From the NCBI RefSeq assembly GCF_001655055.1, contig NZ_LXEW01000027.1:57840-121839 (forward strand): a DNA stretch of 64,000 bases. Direction: 5' to 3'. This document shows, in pieces, positions 1 to 8,114 of this stretch (positions are counted from its first letter, which is position 1; every line of letters begins with the position of its first letter). A model generated the notes under the pieces. It was given only the letters and a program-made list of their open reading frames with translations, was not told where the DNA came from and did no database searches. The stretch comes from Providencia heimbachae ATCC 35613. Lineage in GTDB: Bacteria > Pseudomonadota > Gammaproteobacteria > Enterobacterales > Enterobacteriaceae. The translations under genes and the position numbers were made by a program.

Positions 1-1039
1 ATGCCATATCCGCAGGATCGTAAAACAAAACAGCCTCAGCTTCGACGCCATCACGCCCTGCTCGGCCAGTTTCTTGATAATAAGCTTCGATATTACGAGG
101 AATATCGAAGTGAGCCACAAACCGCACGTTTGACTTGTTGATCCCCATGCCAAAAGCCACTGTCGCCACCACAATTTGCAGATTATCTTTCAAAAATGCA
201 TCTTGAACCCATTCACGCTGCTGATTCTCTAAACCTGCGTGATAAGCGGCAACACTTAACCCGCGTTTTTGTAATCGTTCTGCGGTTTCTTCCACCTTAT
301 TACGGCTGTTGCAGTACACAATTCCCGCTTTACCTTTTTGTCCTTTAATAAAAAACCAAAGTTGATCCAATGGCTTATATTTCTCAACAAGGGTATAGCG
401 AATATTGGGTCTATCGAAGCTGCTCACATGAACTAAAGGGTCATGAAGCTCCAATAACCGAATAATATCTGCACGAGTGGTTTCATCCGCCGTGGCCGTC
501 AGCGCCATAACGGGTACGTTAGGCAGAGACTGTCTTAATTGACCTAATGAACGATATTCAGGACGAAAATCATGTCCCCATTGGGAAATACAGTGAGCTT
601 CATCTACCGCCAGCAATGTAATATTCCAATGAGCTAGCTGACTTAAAAAATATTCTGTCAGTAACCGTTCGGGGGCGACATACAATAGTTTGATATCTCC
701 GTTGCCACATTTCTCCATGATTTGACGTTGTTCTTGTGGAGTTTGTGAGGAGTTCAAACAAGCGGCATTCACGCCATGTAATTGCAATTGGTCAACTTGG
801 TCTTTCATCAAGGAAATTAATGGCGAAACCACTAATGTTACCCCGTCTTTAACCAATGCAGGGACTTGGTAGCATAAGGATTTCCCTCCCCCTGTCGGCA
901 TCAAGACCAAGCAATCACGGTTATCGAGGATCGCACCAATGACAGCATCTTGTCCTGGACGAAACGACTGGTAACCAAAAGTGCTATTTAGTACACTTTC
1001 AGCGAGTGATAATGGGTTGGTTACGCAAGCGGTGGACAC
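1..1039 (-). CDS. recQ: ATP-dependent DNA helicase RecQ (3' part outside window)
   Basis: Superfamily 2 3'-5' DNA helicase of the RecF recombination and replication-fork repair pathway. The reverse strand reads an uninterrupted RecQ N-terminal half: the [11 protein letters not shown]-motif region near residue 20, Walker A PTGGGKS, the DEAH box, and near the window edge the helicase motif VI region YYQETGRAG followed by FYDPADMA. The zinc-binding, winged-helix and HRDC parts lie beyond base 1. The start is a GTG at 1037-1039 preceded by a GAGGAA ribosome binding site; the protein begins MSTACVTN. pldA follows upstream in the same orientation, as in E. coli. The family call is secure; only the C-terminus is unseen. 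Confidence 0.96.
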   Translation of the reverse strand, partial: MSTACVTNPLSLAESVLNSTFGYQSFRPGQDAVIGAILDNRDCLVLMPTGGGKSLCYQVPALVKDGVTLVVSPLISLMKDQVDQLQLHGVNAACLNSSQTPQEQRQIMEKCGNGDIKLLYVAPERLLTEYFLSQLAHWNITLLAVDEAHCISQWGHDFRPEYRSLGQLRQSLPNVPVMALTATADETTRADIIRLLELHDPLVHVSSFDRPNIRYTLVEKYKPLDQLWFFIKGQKGKAGIVYCNSRNKVEETAERLQKRGLSVAAYHAGLENQQREWVQDAFLKDNLQIVVATVAFGMGINKSNVRFVAHFDIPRNIEAYYQETGRAGRDGVEAEAVLFYDPADMA

Positions 1040-1098
1040 AAACTTCCTCAATCTATAAAGCAAGTCGCTGCCCAAACAGAGCAGCGAAGAATCGGATC

Positions 1099-1117
1099 GG
1101 TAGGATAAAAACCTACC
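1099..1117 (-). terminator. Hairpin between pldA and recQ
   Basis: Perfect 6-bp inverted repeat GGTAGG/CCTACC with a 7-nt loop, just downstream of the pldA stop on the minus strand. It has no good T-tract after the stem, so it may be a weak terminator or an mRNA-stabilising hairpin. Confidence 0.35.
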
Positions 1118-1169
1118 AAGATATTACCTTGAAACTCAGATAATGTCTGCTAACAAATGTGGATAGCAA

Positions 1170-2063
1170 TTAAAGCATATCGTTTAACATGACACCAATA
1201 CCAAAGCGTGTCTGCCGATAATTATAGTCGATCATTGACTCGCCATAGCCACTAAAGAGTTGGGTATACAGCCTAACGTGTTTGCTAATTGGGTAACTCC
1301 AACCGAGCTCGCCGCCACCATAACCACTATTCCAATTATAGCGACCCGTCGCCGTAATCACGCTATCACCCAGAGCATAACCCACTTTTAAACGATAGTA
1401 CCCCATATACTTAGTGATATCTTTGTTATCATCACTTCCTTCACTTTCAGGGATGCGATACCAAGGTTTGAGATCAACCTGCCAATTCCCATTTTGTGCC
1501 ATTGCTCTCGCGTACACTCGATTCCAACTACGAGAGGTTGGGTCAGAACGCCCATTAGATTCGTGATTAAAACCCGTTTCAAACTCACGAACCGTCCAGC
1601 CACCTAACTGATAATCCGTCAACCAGCCTACAAAAACCTGCGGTTCATAATTGGTTTCACGAAATGGCGAAGATTCTTTCTTATTACTTAGCTGCCACCA
1701 AGAACGTTGGGTATAGGAGACGGCTAAAATTGAATCATCCCCTGCAATACCCGCCCATAATGGAAATGCAAGACTTAACTGAAACTTAACTTCATCATTA
1801 AGCGCATCATCACCCCAGTCATAGCTGGCGATCGCTTTTTTATTGATCGATGAGGTATAAGTATAAATTATATAATTAGATTCATAAGGATACAGTACGA
1901 AGGGATTATCGTAGTTTTGCAATAACCCTGAAATGATACTACCTCGAATTGGCGAGTTATCCTTTACATCTGAGTTTGATTTTGTATCAAGATTTTCTGA
2001 AGCGAAAAGTGAAACAGACCAAAAACAGAGCACAAAACTCAGTAACATCGGTAAAGCGCGCAT
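1170..2063 (-). CDS. pldA: Outer membrane phospholipase A (OMPLA)
   Basis: Calcium-dependent outer-membrane beta-barrel phospholipase (A1/A2 and lysophospholipase) that removes phospholipids mislocalised to the outer leaflet. The 297-aa product starts with a Sec signal peptide (MRALPMLLSFVLCFWSVSLFA, cut after about residue 21). The catalytic triad is visible as H167 and S169 in the NHESNG motif and N181 in RSWNR, with the same spacing as H142/S144/N156 of mature E. coli PldA. The protein ends in an alternating aromatic strand typical of a barrel. It sits between recQ and the divergent yigI, as in E. coli. The family is normally 285-300 aa. Confidence 0.96.
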   Translation of the reverse strand: MRALPMLLSFVLCFWSVSLFASENLDTKSNSDVKDNSPIRGSIISGLLQNYDNPFVLYPYESNYIIYTYTSSINKKAIASYDWGDDALNDEVKFQLSLAFPLWAGIAGDDSILAVSYTQRSWWQLSNKKESSPFRETNYEPQVFVGWLTDYQLGGWTVREFETGFNHESNGRSDPTSRSWNRVYARAMAQNGNWQVDLKPWYRIPESEGSDDNKDITKYMGYYRLKVGYALGDSVITATGRYNWNSGYGGGELGWSYPISKHVRLYTQLFSGYGESMIDYNYRQTRFGIGVMLNDML

Positions 2064-2219
2064 TCGTCATTCCTATTTTCAACAGCATCAAAAAAAAGTT
2101 TGTCCTATTTTACACACAAAACTGATTAGCTGTTGAAAGATTATTCATTTGTTTGATAGAGACATAAATTAAACATAATGATAACGTACTATTTACATAA
2201 TTTTTAAAGGATGAAGATG

Positions 2220-2690
2220 ATGAATGACCGCATTTATACCTTAGAAGAAGCTAGTCAGCTCATGAGTAATGCGTTTATCTACAAAATGCCTTTTAATCAA
2301 TTATTAGGCATCAAACTTGCACATATGAACGAAGATTTTGTCCAACTCACCGTGGAGAATCGCCCTGAACTTATTGGCAATTTCACGCAAAATATTTTAC
2401 ATGGTGGTGTGATCGCATCAATTCTGGATGTCGCAGGAGGAATGGTATGCATTAACCGGATATTACAGCGGATTAATCCCCTCGTACATCAAGAAATTGC
2501 CGATAAAATGTCGCGTATGGGCACGATAGATCTACGTGTTGATTACCTACGTCCCGGTCGTGGCGAAATCTTTACCGCCAGTGCCAGTTTACTGCGTGAT
2601 GGAAATAAAATCGCGGTAACGCGCTGCGAATTGCACAATGAGCGCAACCAACATATTGCAACTGCAACAGCAACTTACTTGATTGGCTAA
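2220..2690 (+). CDS. yigI: Acyl-CoA thioesterase YigI, hotdog fold
   Basis: PaaI-type hotdog thioesterase; E. coli YigI hydrolyses medium- and long-chain acyl-CoAs. The core motif LHGGVIASILDVAGG (HGG followed by an acidic residue in the next helix) and the closing MGTIDLRVDYLRPGR segment are conserved and diagnostic. The reading frame opens at ATG 2211, but AAAGG abuts that codon directly. AAAGGATGAAG is better placed as the ribosome binding site for the in-frame ATGs at 2217 or 2220, giving about 156 aa, close to the E. coli length. The gene lies between divergent pldA and co-oriented rarD. The start is uncertain by three codons. Confidence 0.9.
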   Translation: MNDRIYTLEEASQLMSNAFIYKMPFNQLLGIKLAHMNEDFVQLTVENRPELIGNFTQNILHGGVIASILDVAGGMVCINRILQRINPLVHQEIADKMSRMGTIDLRVDYLRPGRGEIFTASASLLRDGNKIAVTRCELHNERNQHIATATATYLIG

Positions 2691-2789
2691 CTTGAACTTA
2701 TTGAGTAAAACTATCAGTAGAAATTAATCACTCAGTAAACTAATAACTTGTAAAAAAACCAGAGCAATGTCACATTAGCTGAGTCACAA

Positions 2790-2816
2790 ATCGAGCCAAT
2801 CTTTTTTAGGCTCGAT
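2790..2816 (+). terminator. Stem-loop between yigI and rarD
   Basis: Perfect 8-bp inverted repeat ATCGAGCC/GGCTCGAT with an 11-nt T-rich loop, 100 nt after yigI. There is no U-tract after the stem, so intrinsic termination is likely but imperfect. Confidence 0.5.
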
Positions 2817-2864
2817 CTCTCAATCAATTTTCATTAAATCTTTAATTCAATTTCAGAGCCAATA

Positions 2865-3773
2865 ATGAGCCAGCAAAATACTACTAAAGGCGTATTATGT
2901 GCCTTGGGCGCCTATTTTATTTGGGGTGTCGCACCAATTTATTTTAAAAGTATTAAACAAGTGCCCGCAGAAGAAATCCTGACTCACCGTATTATTTGGT
3001 CATTTTTCTTTATGCTACTTTTATTAACGGTTTCACGGCACTGGAATTACGTTCGCCAAGTACTGAAACAACCAAAAAAAATATTAGTCCTCGGTGTAAC
3101 GGCAACAACTATCGCATCAAATTGGTTAATTTATATCTGGGCAGTCAACAATGGTCACATGTTGCAAGCGAGTCTCGGCTATTTTATCAACCCATTGGTT
3201 AACGTCTTGTTTGGTATGTTGTTTTTACAAGAGCGATTCCGTCGAATGCAATGGGTTGCAGTTGCCCTCGCATTGACTGGCGTATTAATCCAGTTATGGC
3301 AATTTGGCTCAGTACCGGTAATCGGCTTAAGTCTTGCCGTCACATTTGCCACTTATGGCTTATTGCGTAAAAAACTCGGTGTTGATGCACAAACAGGTAT
3401 GACGTTTGAAACCCTGTGGTTACTCCCAGTCGGCATTATCTTTTTGTTATTTTTTGCTGATAGCCCAACAAGCGATATGTCGATCAATGGCTGGAAACTT
3501 AATGTTTTATTAATTGCAGCCGGTGTTATCACTACGGTGCCTTTATTATTATTTACTGAAGCCGCCAATCACTTACGCTTATCAACATTAGGCTTTTTCC
3601 AATACTTAGGTCCAAGTATTATGTTCTTACTTGCGGTCTTTATGTATGGTGAAGTGATGACCTCGGAGTTACTCGTCACCTTTGGTTTTATCTGGTTTGC
3701 ATTAATTTTGTTTACATTAGATGCTTTATATACGCAACAAAAGCTCAGAAAAAAATCAAAAGCTAGCGCTTAA
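2865..3773 (+). CDS. rarD: RarD, EamA/DMT-family permease
   Basis: Ten-helix inner-membrane transporter of the drug/metabolite transporter superfamily (EamA repeats). E. coli RarD is known as the chloramphenicol-sensitive protein; its physiological substrate is not firmly established. The 302-aa product opens with GVLCALGAYFIWGVAPIYFK and continues with regularly spaced hydrophobic helices, the GYFINPLVNVLFGMLFLQER signature near residue 105 and a basic cytoplasmic tail (RKKSKASA). Length equals the family norm. In E. coli rarD is next to yigI, as here, but the following genes differ completely, so rarD marks the left border of the accessory block. Confidence 0.93.
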   Translation: MSQQNTTKGVLCALGAYFIWGVAPIYFKSIKQVPAEEILTHRIIWSFFFMLLLLTVSRHWNYVRQVLKQPKKILVLGVTATTIASNWLIYIWAVNNGHMLQASLGYFINPLVNVLFGMLFLQERFRRMQWVAVALALTGVLIQLWQFGSVPVIGLSLAVTFATYGLLRKKLGVDAQTGMTFETLWLLPVGIIFLLFFADSPTSDMSINGWKLNVLLIAAGVITTVPLLLFTEAANHLRLSTLGFFQYLGPSIMFLLAVFMYGEVMTSELLVTFGFIWFALILFTLDALYTQQKLRKKSKASA

Positions 3774-3807
3774 TATCTCTTTTAATCAACGATATTAAGG
3801 ATTGATT

Positions 3808-3849
3808 AAAACACTGGCCTAAATATATATATTATTAAGGTCAGTGTTT
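3808..3849 (+). terminator. Terminator-like hairpin after rarD
   Basis: A 12-bp stem AAACACTGGCCT/AGGTCAGTGTTT with one G-T wobble and an AT loop, 35 nt after the rarD stop. The second arm ends in TTT, giving a short U-run. Confidence 0.6.
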
Positions 3850-4475
3850 CATTTAATGGAACTTAAATCGTTAATTTATTTTATGTAATTAACACGACTA
3901 TATTAATATTTATTCGGTTTAAGTATGACTTAAAAAGGATATTTAAGTAAAAAATATTAATTAATATTTTTATATTCGCACTGCGATTTAAATTATTTAC
4001 TTAACATGACAAGTAAAATCAATAAAATCAACACACTAATTCAATTTCAATCACCTTGATTTTATTCAAAAAATCGCTATTATTAACCTTATCTTAAATC
4101 CTCAAAAAACATCCCCACGAATCATAAAACAACCTGTTGAATTAAAAGAATTTATTTAATTTTTTCAATTAATGATTGCTTAATAGGAGCTTGGTAATTA
4201 TATTGTACGCCGCTTGTATTCACCCCAGCGTGTGGCGATGGTCCGATTCATCACTGACGTTTCATTAAAGTGCGCACGATGATATTGATAAAATATATCC
4301 TGGTGCGAGGTTTTCTGAAATTGAATTCAATGCGTTTCGTTTTAAATTAAAAAAATAGTGTAGTGCTATAACTGAAGTGAGAATACTGACGTTATATGTC
4401 TGCATTTTAAGTTTGCTCCTCCTGTATATTCAGAAAGAGTTGACGTTGTGAAGGGCTTTTGGGAAGGGCTTCAAA
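3850..4475 (+). other. Long non-coding leader upstream of the permease
   Basis: About 625 nt without a supportable gene. It is very AT-rich up to about 4190, then becomes noticeably more GC-rich at 4200-4320 before turning AT-rich again. The ribosome binding site of the permease (GGGAAGGG, 7 nt before the ATG) is at its end. No known riboswitch, operator or tRNA could be recognised by eye. The composition step and the length leave room for an untranslated regulatory RNA or the remnant of a lost gene. Confidence 0.4.
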
Positions 4476-5828
4476 ATGCAACAGAATACTGTTCACATGA
4501 AACGTGTGCTAACCACACCTGCATTAGTTTTTTTCGGGCTGGCGTATATGGTGCCACTCGGAATTTTCACCACCTATGGACAAGTGACTGTATTAAGTGA
4601 AGGGCATCTGCCAATTGCTTATTTAATTACACTCGCCGCCGTCTTTTTCACTGCCATGAGTTATTGTCGTATGACAAGTGAGCTCCCACTTGCTGGGTCT
4701 GCTTATTCGTATGTACAAAAAACATTTGGCGGCACGCTCGGATTTTTAGTGGGTTGGGCACAATTGCTCGACTATCTGTTCTTGCCGATTATCAACTATA
4801 TCGCTATTGGGATCTTCGTCCACGAAGCCTTCCCAAACATACCGATATACGTAATTATTTGCAGCACAATTACGATTGTTAGCCTGATGAATATTTTGGG
4901 TATCAAACTGGTATCCTCAATGAATATGCTAATCATATTGATGCAAATCGTCTTTATCGCCATTTTCTTATATTTGAGCGTTAAAACCTCTTTTGTGTTG
5001 GATGCTGATGCCTTACTTGCACCAATCACCGTGCTCTCATCGCAGGTGTCTGGTCTGTTTGCCGGTGCGGCAGTGTTGTGTTTAGCCTTCCTAGGCTTCG
5101 ATGCAATTTCAACGATGGCAGAAGAAACTAAAGATGCCCGTAGCGCATTACCTAAAGCAATCCTATATACCGTTTTTATTGCAGGTACACTGTTTGTGGT
5201 GATTTCTTATAGCGCACACTTGGTTTATCCGATGTGGCAAGAGTTTATCCCAAACACAGATATTGCTAGCCTCGCGGTCATGAAACAAGTCGGTGGTGCA
5301 ATGATGGCTTCAAGCTTCATCACGGCTTATGTCATCGGTGTTTTCGCCTCTGCAATGACCTCACAAGCCAGTATTGTACGAATTTTCTATGCTATGGGTC
5401 GTGATGGTGTATTACCGCGCTCAATCTTTGCTTATCTGCACCCGAGATTGAATACGCCAGTCTATTCGATCATCTTTGTTGCCATTGCTTCACTGCTTTC
5501 GCTGGTGTTATCCCTCAGTATGGTTGCATCAATGATTAGCTTTGGTGCGCTTATCGCCTTCACCTTTGTGAATTTATCGGTGATTAAGCATTTTTACATT
5601 GATCGTAAAGCACCGCTCGATAATACAAAAATTGTGACCTGCCTTATCATGCCATCCACGGGAGTTGTTTTAACGCTATGGCTATGGACAAGCCTTGATG
5701 CTGAAGCATTCAAAGTGGGCCTATGGTGGTTAGCCGCAGGTGCCGTTTATCTCGCCTTATTGACTCATGGCTTTACGCGTCGTCCACCTGCAATTTCTGA
5801 CGATGAGACTAATATGATTATTAATTAA
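4476..5828 (+). CDS. APC-family amino acid/polyamine permease, PuuP-like
   Basis: Inner-membrane amino acid-polyamine-organocation transporter of 450 aa with about 12 hydrophobic helices. The N-terminal FFGLAYMVPLGIFTTYG, the ELPLAGSAYSYVQK segment in TM2-3, WAQLLDYLFLPIIN, the FLGFDAISTMAEETKDA loop and the FGALIAFTFVNLSVIKHF helix match the putrescine importers PuuP and PlaP in order and spacing. Substrate cannot be read from sequence; a polyamine or a related amine/amino acid is the best guess. The start has a good GGGAAGGG site. The following amidohydrolase, separated by a palindromic repeat, suggests uptake of an amide or cyclic substrate that is then hydrolysed. Neither gene belongs to the E. 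coli version of this locus. Confidence 0.85.
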   Translation: MQQNTVHMKRVLTTPALVFFGLAYMVPLGIFTTYGQVTVLSEGHLPIAYLITLAAVFFTAMSYCRMTSELPLAGSAYSYVQKTFGGTLGFLVGWAQLLDYLFLPIINYIAIGIFVHEAFPNIPIYVIICSTITIVSLMNILGIKLVSSMNMLIILMQIVFIAIFLYLSVKTSFVLDADALLAPITVLSSQVSGLFAGAAVLCLAFLGFDAISTMAEETKDARSALPKAILYTVFIAGTLFVVISYSAHLVYPMWQEFIPNTDIASLAVMKQVGGAMMASSFITAYVIGVFASAMTSQASIVRIFYAMGRDGVLPRSIFAYLHPRLNTPVYSIIFVAIASLLSLVLSLSMVASMISFGALIAFTFVNLSVIKHFYIDRKAPLDNTKIVTCLIMPSTGVVLTLWLWTSLDAEAFKVGLWWLAAGAVYLALLTHGFTRRPPAISDDETNMIIN

Positions 5829-5833
5829 TCATA

Positions 5834-5911
5834 TATACCCAAAATAATTCGAATTGCTTGTAGCTACAGAGTGAAGATAACACCCAAGTAACTTGAAGCA
5901 TGACGGGTATA
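5834..5911. repeat. Palindromic intergenic repeat, TATACCC...GGGTATA type
   Basis: A 78-bp element bounded by TATACCC and GGGTATA, with AATAATTCGAATTGC near the left end and AACTTGAAGCATGACGGGTATA-like sequence at the right. It resembles the dispersed palindromic repeats common between genes in Yersinia, Photorhabdus and Proteus-group genomes (family assignment from memory). It lies between the permease and the amidohydrolase. A degenerate relative is at 26630-26692. Confidence 0.65.
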
Positions 5912-6003
5912 AGCCTTATAGATGATTACGGGGGAGCACAGCCTTCCCCGTTATTTTTTTAGTTTTGGCTCAAAGTAAGAGCCCCTGATACAGACGGTTT
6001 AAC

Positions 6004-7722
6004 ATGAATAACAAAATTGCTGATGTCATTTACTTTAACGGTTATATCTACACCGCAGACAATCAAAATAGCGTTGTTGACGCAATCGCCTTGCAAGATG
6101 GCTATATTCTTGCGACAGGGACTTCTGATGAATTGCACCAATATGTTGGGCCAGAAACAGAAAGTATCGATTTAGAAGGCAAAATGATGATGCCTGGTAT
6201 CATTGATGGGCATATGCATCCCTTTTGGGGAGGGGTTCAATTATTTGGTTGCCACCTCAACTATGAATCACTCAGCATCGACCAAATCCTTCAGCGCGTG
6301 CAAGATCACTTAGATAAAGACCCCCGTACAGGTGAAAATGACTGGCTCAAAGTGACAGCATGGTTACGTCAAGGCATGTTGCCTGCGGGCATTGATATGT
6401 ACCGCGAAGATATGGACAAACTGAACACCCAGCGTCCTGTCGTCCTTTTCTCGAATGACTGCCATACGTTACTGGCAAATAGCCATGCATTAAACCTATT
6501 AGGGATCACCAAAGAAACCCCTGAGCCACCTGACGGTAAAATTGGTAAATATGAAAATGGCGAGCTAAACGGTATTCTCGAAGATGCACCCGCGATGCGT
6601 GCAGCTGATAGCATCGCCACTATCCGTGATGACCAAACTATTGAAGTCGCCGAGTTAGTACAAAAAGTTCTGAACCAGCAAGGTGTAACTACCGTGATGG
6701 ATGCTCGTGTTTCCGAACAACAATTGGATGCTTTTTCGCAGCTTCAACAACGCGGTGACCTCACCGTTCGCTTCCAAGCCGCCCGAGAAATTACCCCTGA
6801 TGAAACGCCAGATGTGGCTTCCGTCGCCGCCGCCGTTGATAAAGCCGTTGCTTTTGCTAAACAGTGGCACCAAGCCGATTGGACGCCAGAGCCGGGGATT
6901 GGTCTACGCAATATCAAAATGTTCGTCGATGGAGTTATGCAGTATCCAACGATGACCGCATCACTGTTACAACCATATCGTGTCAATAAAGGCACTGATA
7001 TCGCCCCAAATTGGGTTGAAACAGATAACTTTGGCGACTTATATTTCACAGCTGAAATTCTTGATGAACTGATGGAAAAAATAGCGGCGGCAGGTTATGA
7101 CCCGCATTTACATACGGTCGGTGAAGGTGCAGTTTCAATTGTTTTAGATGCGATAGAAAAAATGCGAGCTGCGCACCCTGAAAAAGATATTCGCCCAGGA
7201 TTAGCCCATAATGAATTGGTTGATGCCAACGATTATGCGCGTTTTGCACGTTTGAAAACCATTGCCTGTCTTTCATTCCAATGGGCTGCACCAACACCTG
7301 AATTAGCAGCTTTCGAGCGTAATATGTTAGGTGAAGAGCGTTTTGAACAGTTAGAGCCTATCGCGAAATTCGTTGATGCGGGTGCTGTTGTGGCTTTTGG
7401 TAGCGACTGGCCTATTGATGATTTTGATGAATGGTACGATTTAAAAGTGGCGGCAACACGTCGAGGTCGCGATATTAATGGGCAAAAAGCACCAAGATTA
7501 GACAACGACCGTGATTTAACCGTAACTGAGGTTTTACGTTCTGCCACCATTGATTCTGCTTATGCACAGCATCGTGAAGAGGTTATCGGATCATTGGAAG
7601 CCGGTAAATTTGCCGATATGATCGTGCTTGATCGCAATGTATTTGAAATTCCCGCAGATGATATTGAAAATGTGAAAATATTACGCACCATTATTGGTGG
7701 TAAAACCGTTCATATTGCTTAG
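6004..7722 (+). CDS. Metal-dependent amidohydrolase, YtcJ/AepA-like
   Basis: Amidohydrolase superfamily (amidohydro_3 type) protein of 572 aa, cytosolic, with no signal peptide. Metal-binding features are visible in order: HMH at residues 70-72 after the strand MMPGIIDG, an internal KMFVDGVMQYPTMTA segment carrying the carboxylated-lysine region, DPHLHTVGEGA with the next histidine, GLAHNELVD, and the FGSDWPID aspartate near the C-terminus. The last part GSLEAGKFADMIVLDRN is the usual composite beta-sandwich closure. Such enzymes hydrolyse N-acyl or cyclic amides; the substrate here is unknown. No strong ribosome binding site is seen before the ATG. It is probably linked functionally to the permease 175 nt upstream. 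Confidence 0.85.
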   Translation: MNNKIADVIYFNGYIYTADNQNSVVDAIALQDGYILATGTSDELHQYVGPETESIDLEGKMMMPGIIDGHMHPFWGGVQLFGCHLNYESLSIDQILQRVQDHLDKDPRTGENDWLKVTAWLRQGMLPAGIDMYREDMDKLNTQRPVVLFSNDCHTLLANSHALNLLGITKETPEPPDGKIGKYENGELNGILEDAPAMRAADSIATIRDDQTIEVAELVQKVLNQQGVTTVMDARVSEQQLDAFSQLQQRGDLTVRFQAAREITPDETPDVASVAAAVDKAVAFAKQWHQADWTPEPGIGLRNIKMFVDGVMQYPTMTASLLQPYRVNKGTDIAPNWVETDNFGDLYFTAEILDELMEKIAAAGYDPHLHTVGEGAVSIVLDAIEKMRAAHPEKDIRPGLAHNELVDANDYARFARLKTIACLSFQWAAPTPELAAFERNMLGEERFEQLEPIAKFVDAGAVVAFGSDWPIDDFDEWYDLKVAATRRGRDINGQKAPRLDNDRDLTVTEVLRSATIDSAYAQHREEVIGSLEAGKFADMIVLDRNVFEIPADDIENVKILRTIIGGKTVHIA

Positions 7723-7750
7723 TGACTTTTCCATTGGCAATCAATACCTT

Positions 7751-7788
7751 CCAAACAGATCATTTTCGTTGCTCACTGATCTGTTTGG
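7751..7788 (+). terminator. Terminator-type hairpin after the amidohydrolase
   Basis: Perfect 12-bp inverted repeat CCAAACAGATCA/TGATCTGTTTGG with a 14-nt loop, 28 nt after the stop. There is no U-tract, but the stem is long and strong. Confidence 0.6.
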
Positions 7789-7912
7789 ATAAAACTGTCT
7801 CTCGCTAGCTTAAAATAAAAACTGGAGAGACTTTTTATTTATATCAATCAAGTAGTTAAAAAAATTAACTCAAATTCCCTACCCACTGAATTTTTTAATA
7901 ACTAAATATTGC

Positions 7913-7941
7913 TTGTAAAATGAAAAATATCTCGCTAACAT
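7913..7941 (+). promoter_or_regulatory. Candidate sigma-70 promoter for the rtcB2-prfH operon
   Basis: TTGTAA, 17-nt spacer, TAACAT: each hexamer matches the consensus at 4 of 6 positions with ideal spacing. Transcription would start about 40 nt before the leader ORF at 7988. It was found by eye; other AT-rich hexamers nearby are possible. No sigma-54 element of the kind that drives E. coli rtcBA was seen. Confidence 0.35.
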
Positions 7942-7987
7942 CCGCAGCGTTTTCAAATCACATAAATTAACTGCAAGGAGGTTCATC

Positions 7988-8032
7988 ATGACAACAACTA
8001 ATCAAACTCTTTGCGGGCATATTCAGAAATAG
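7988..8032 (+). CDS. 14-codon leader ORF upstream of rtcB2-prfH
   Basis: ATG to TAG, encoding MTTTNQTLCGHIQK. It is preceded by AAGGAGGTTC, a near-complete anti-Shine-Dalgarno match with a 6-7 nt spacer, which is the best ribosome binding site in this part of the window. The next gene, rtcB2, has no recognisable site (AATAGCTT before its ATG). This contrast is why the ORF is listed although it is tiny. The peptide resembles nothing I know. Its last codons overlap the 5' arm of a possible long-range stem (8013-8019 with 8078-8084). A role as a translated leader is inference. Confidence 0.45.
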   Translation: MTTTNQTLCGHIQK

Positions 8033-8114
8033 TCACTCTCGTTAGTTCACTATCCTTTCTATTTTTTGCCTGCTAATCACCTTATTTTTCAATTAAAAAA
8101 TGAGTTAATAGCTT

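Noticed and set aside
7803..7987. Sigma-54 promoter upstream of rtcB2
   Set aside because: No GG-N10-GC element found; only a weak sigma-70-like promoter is visible.
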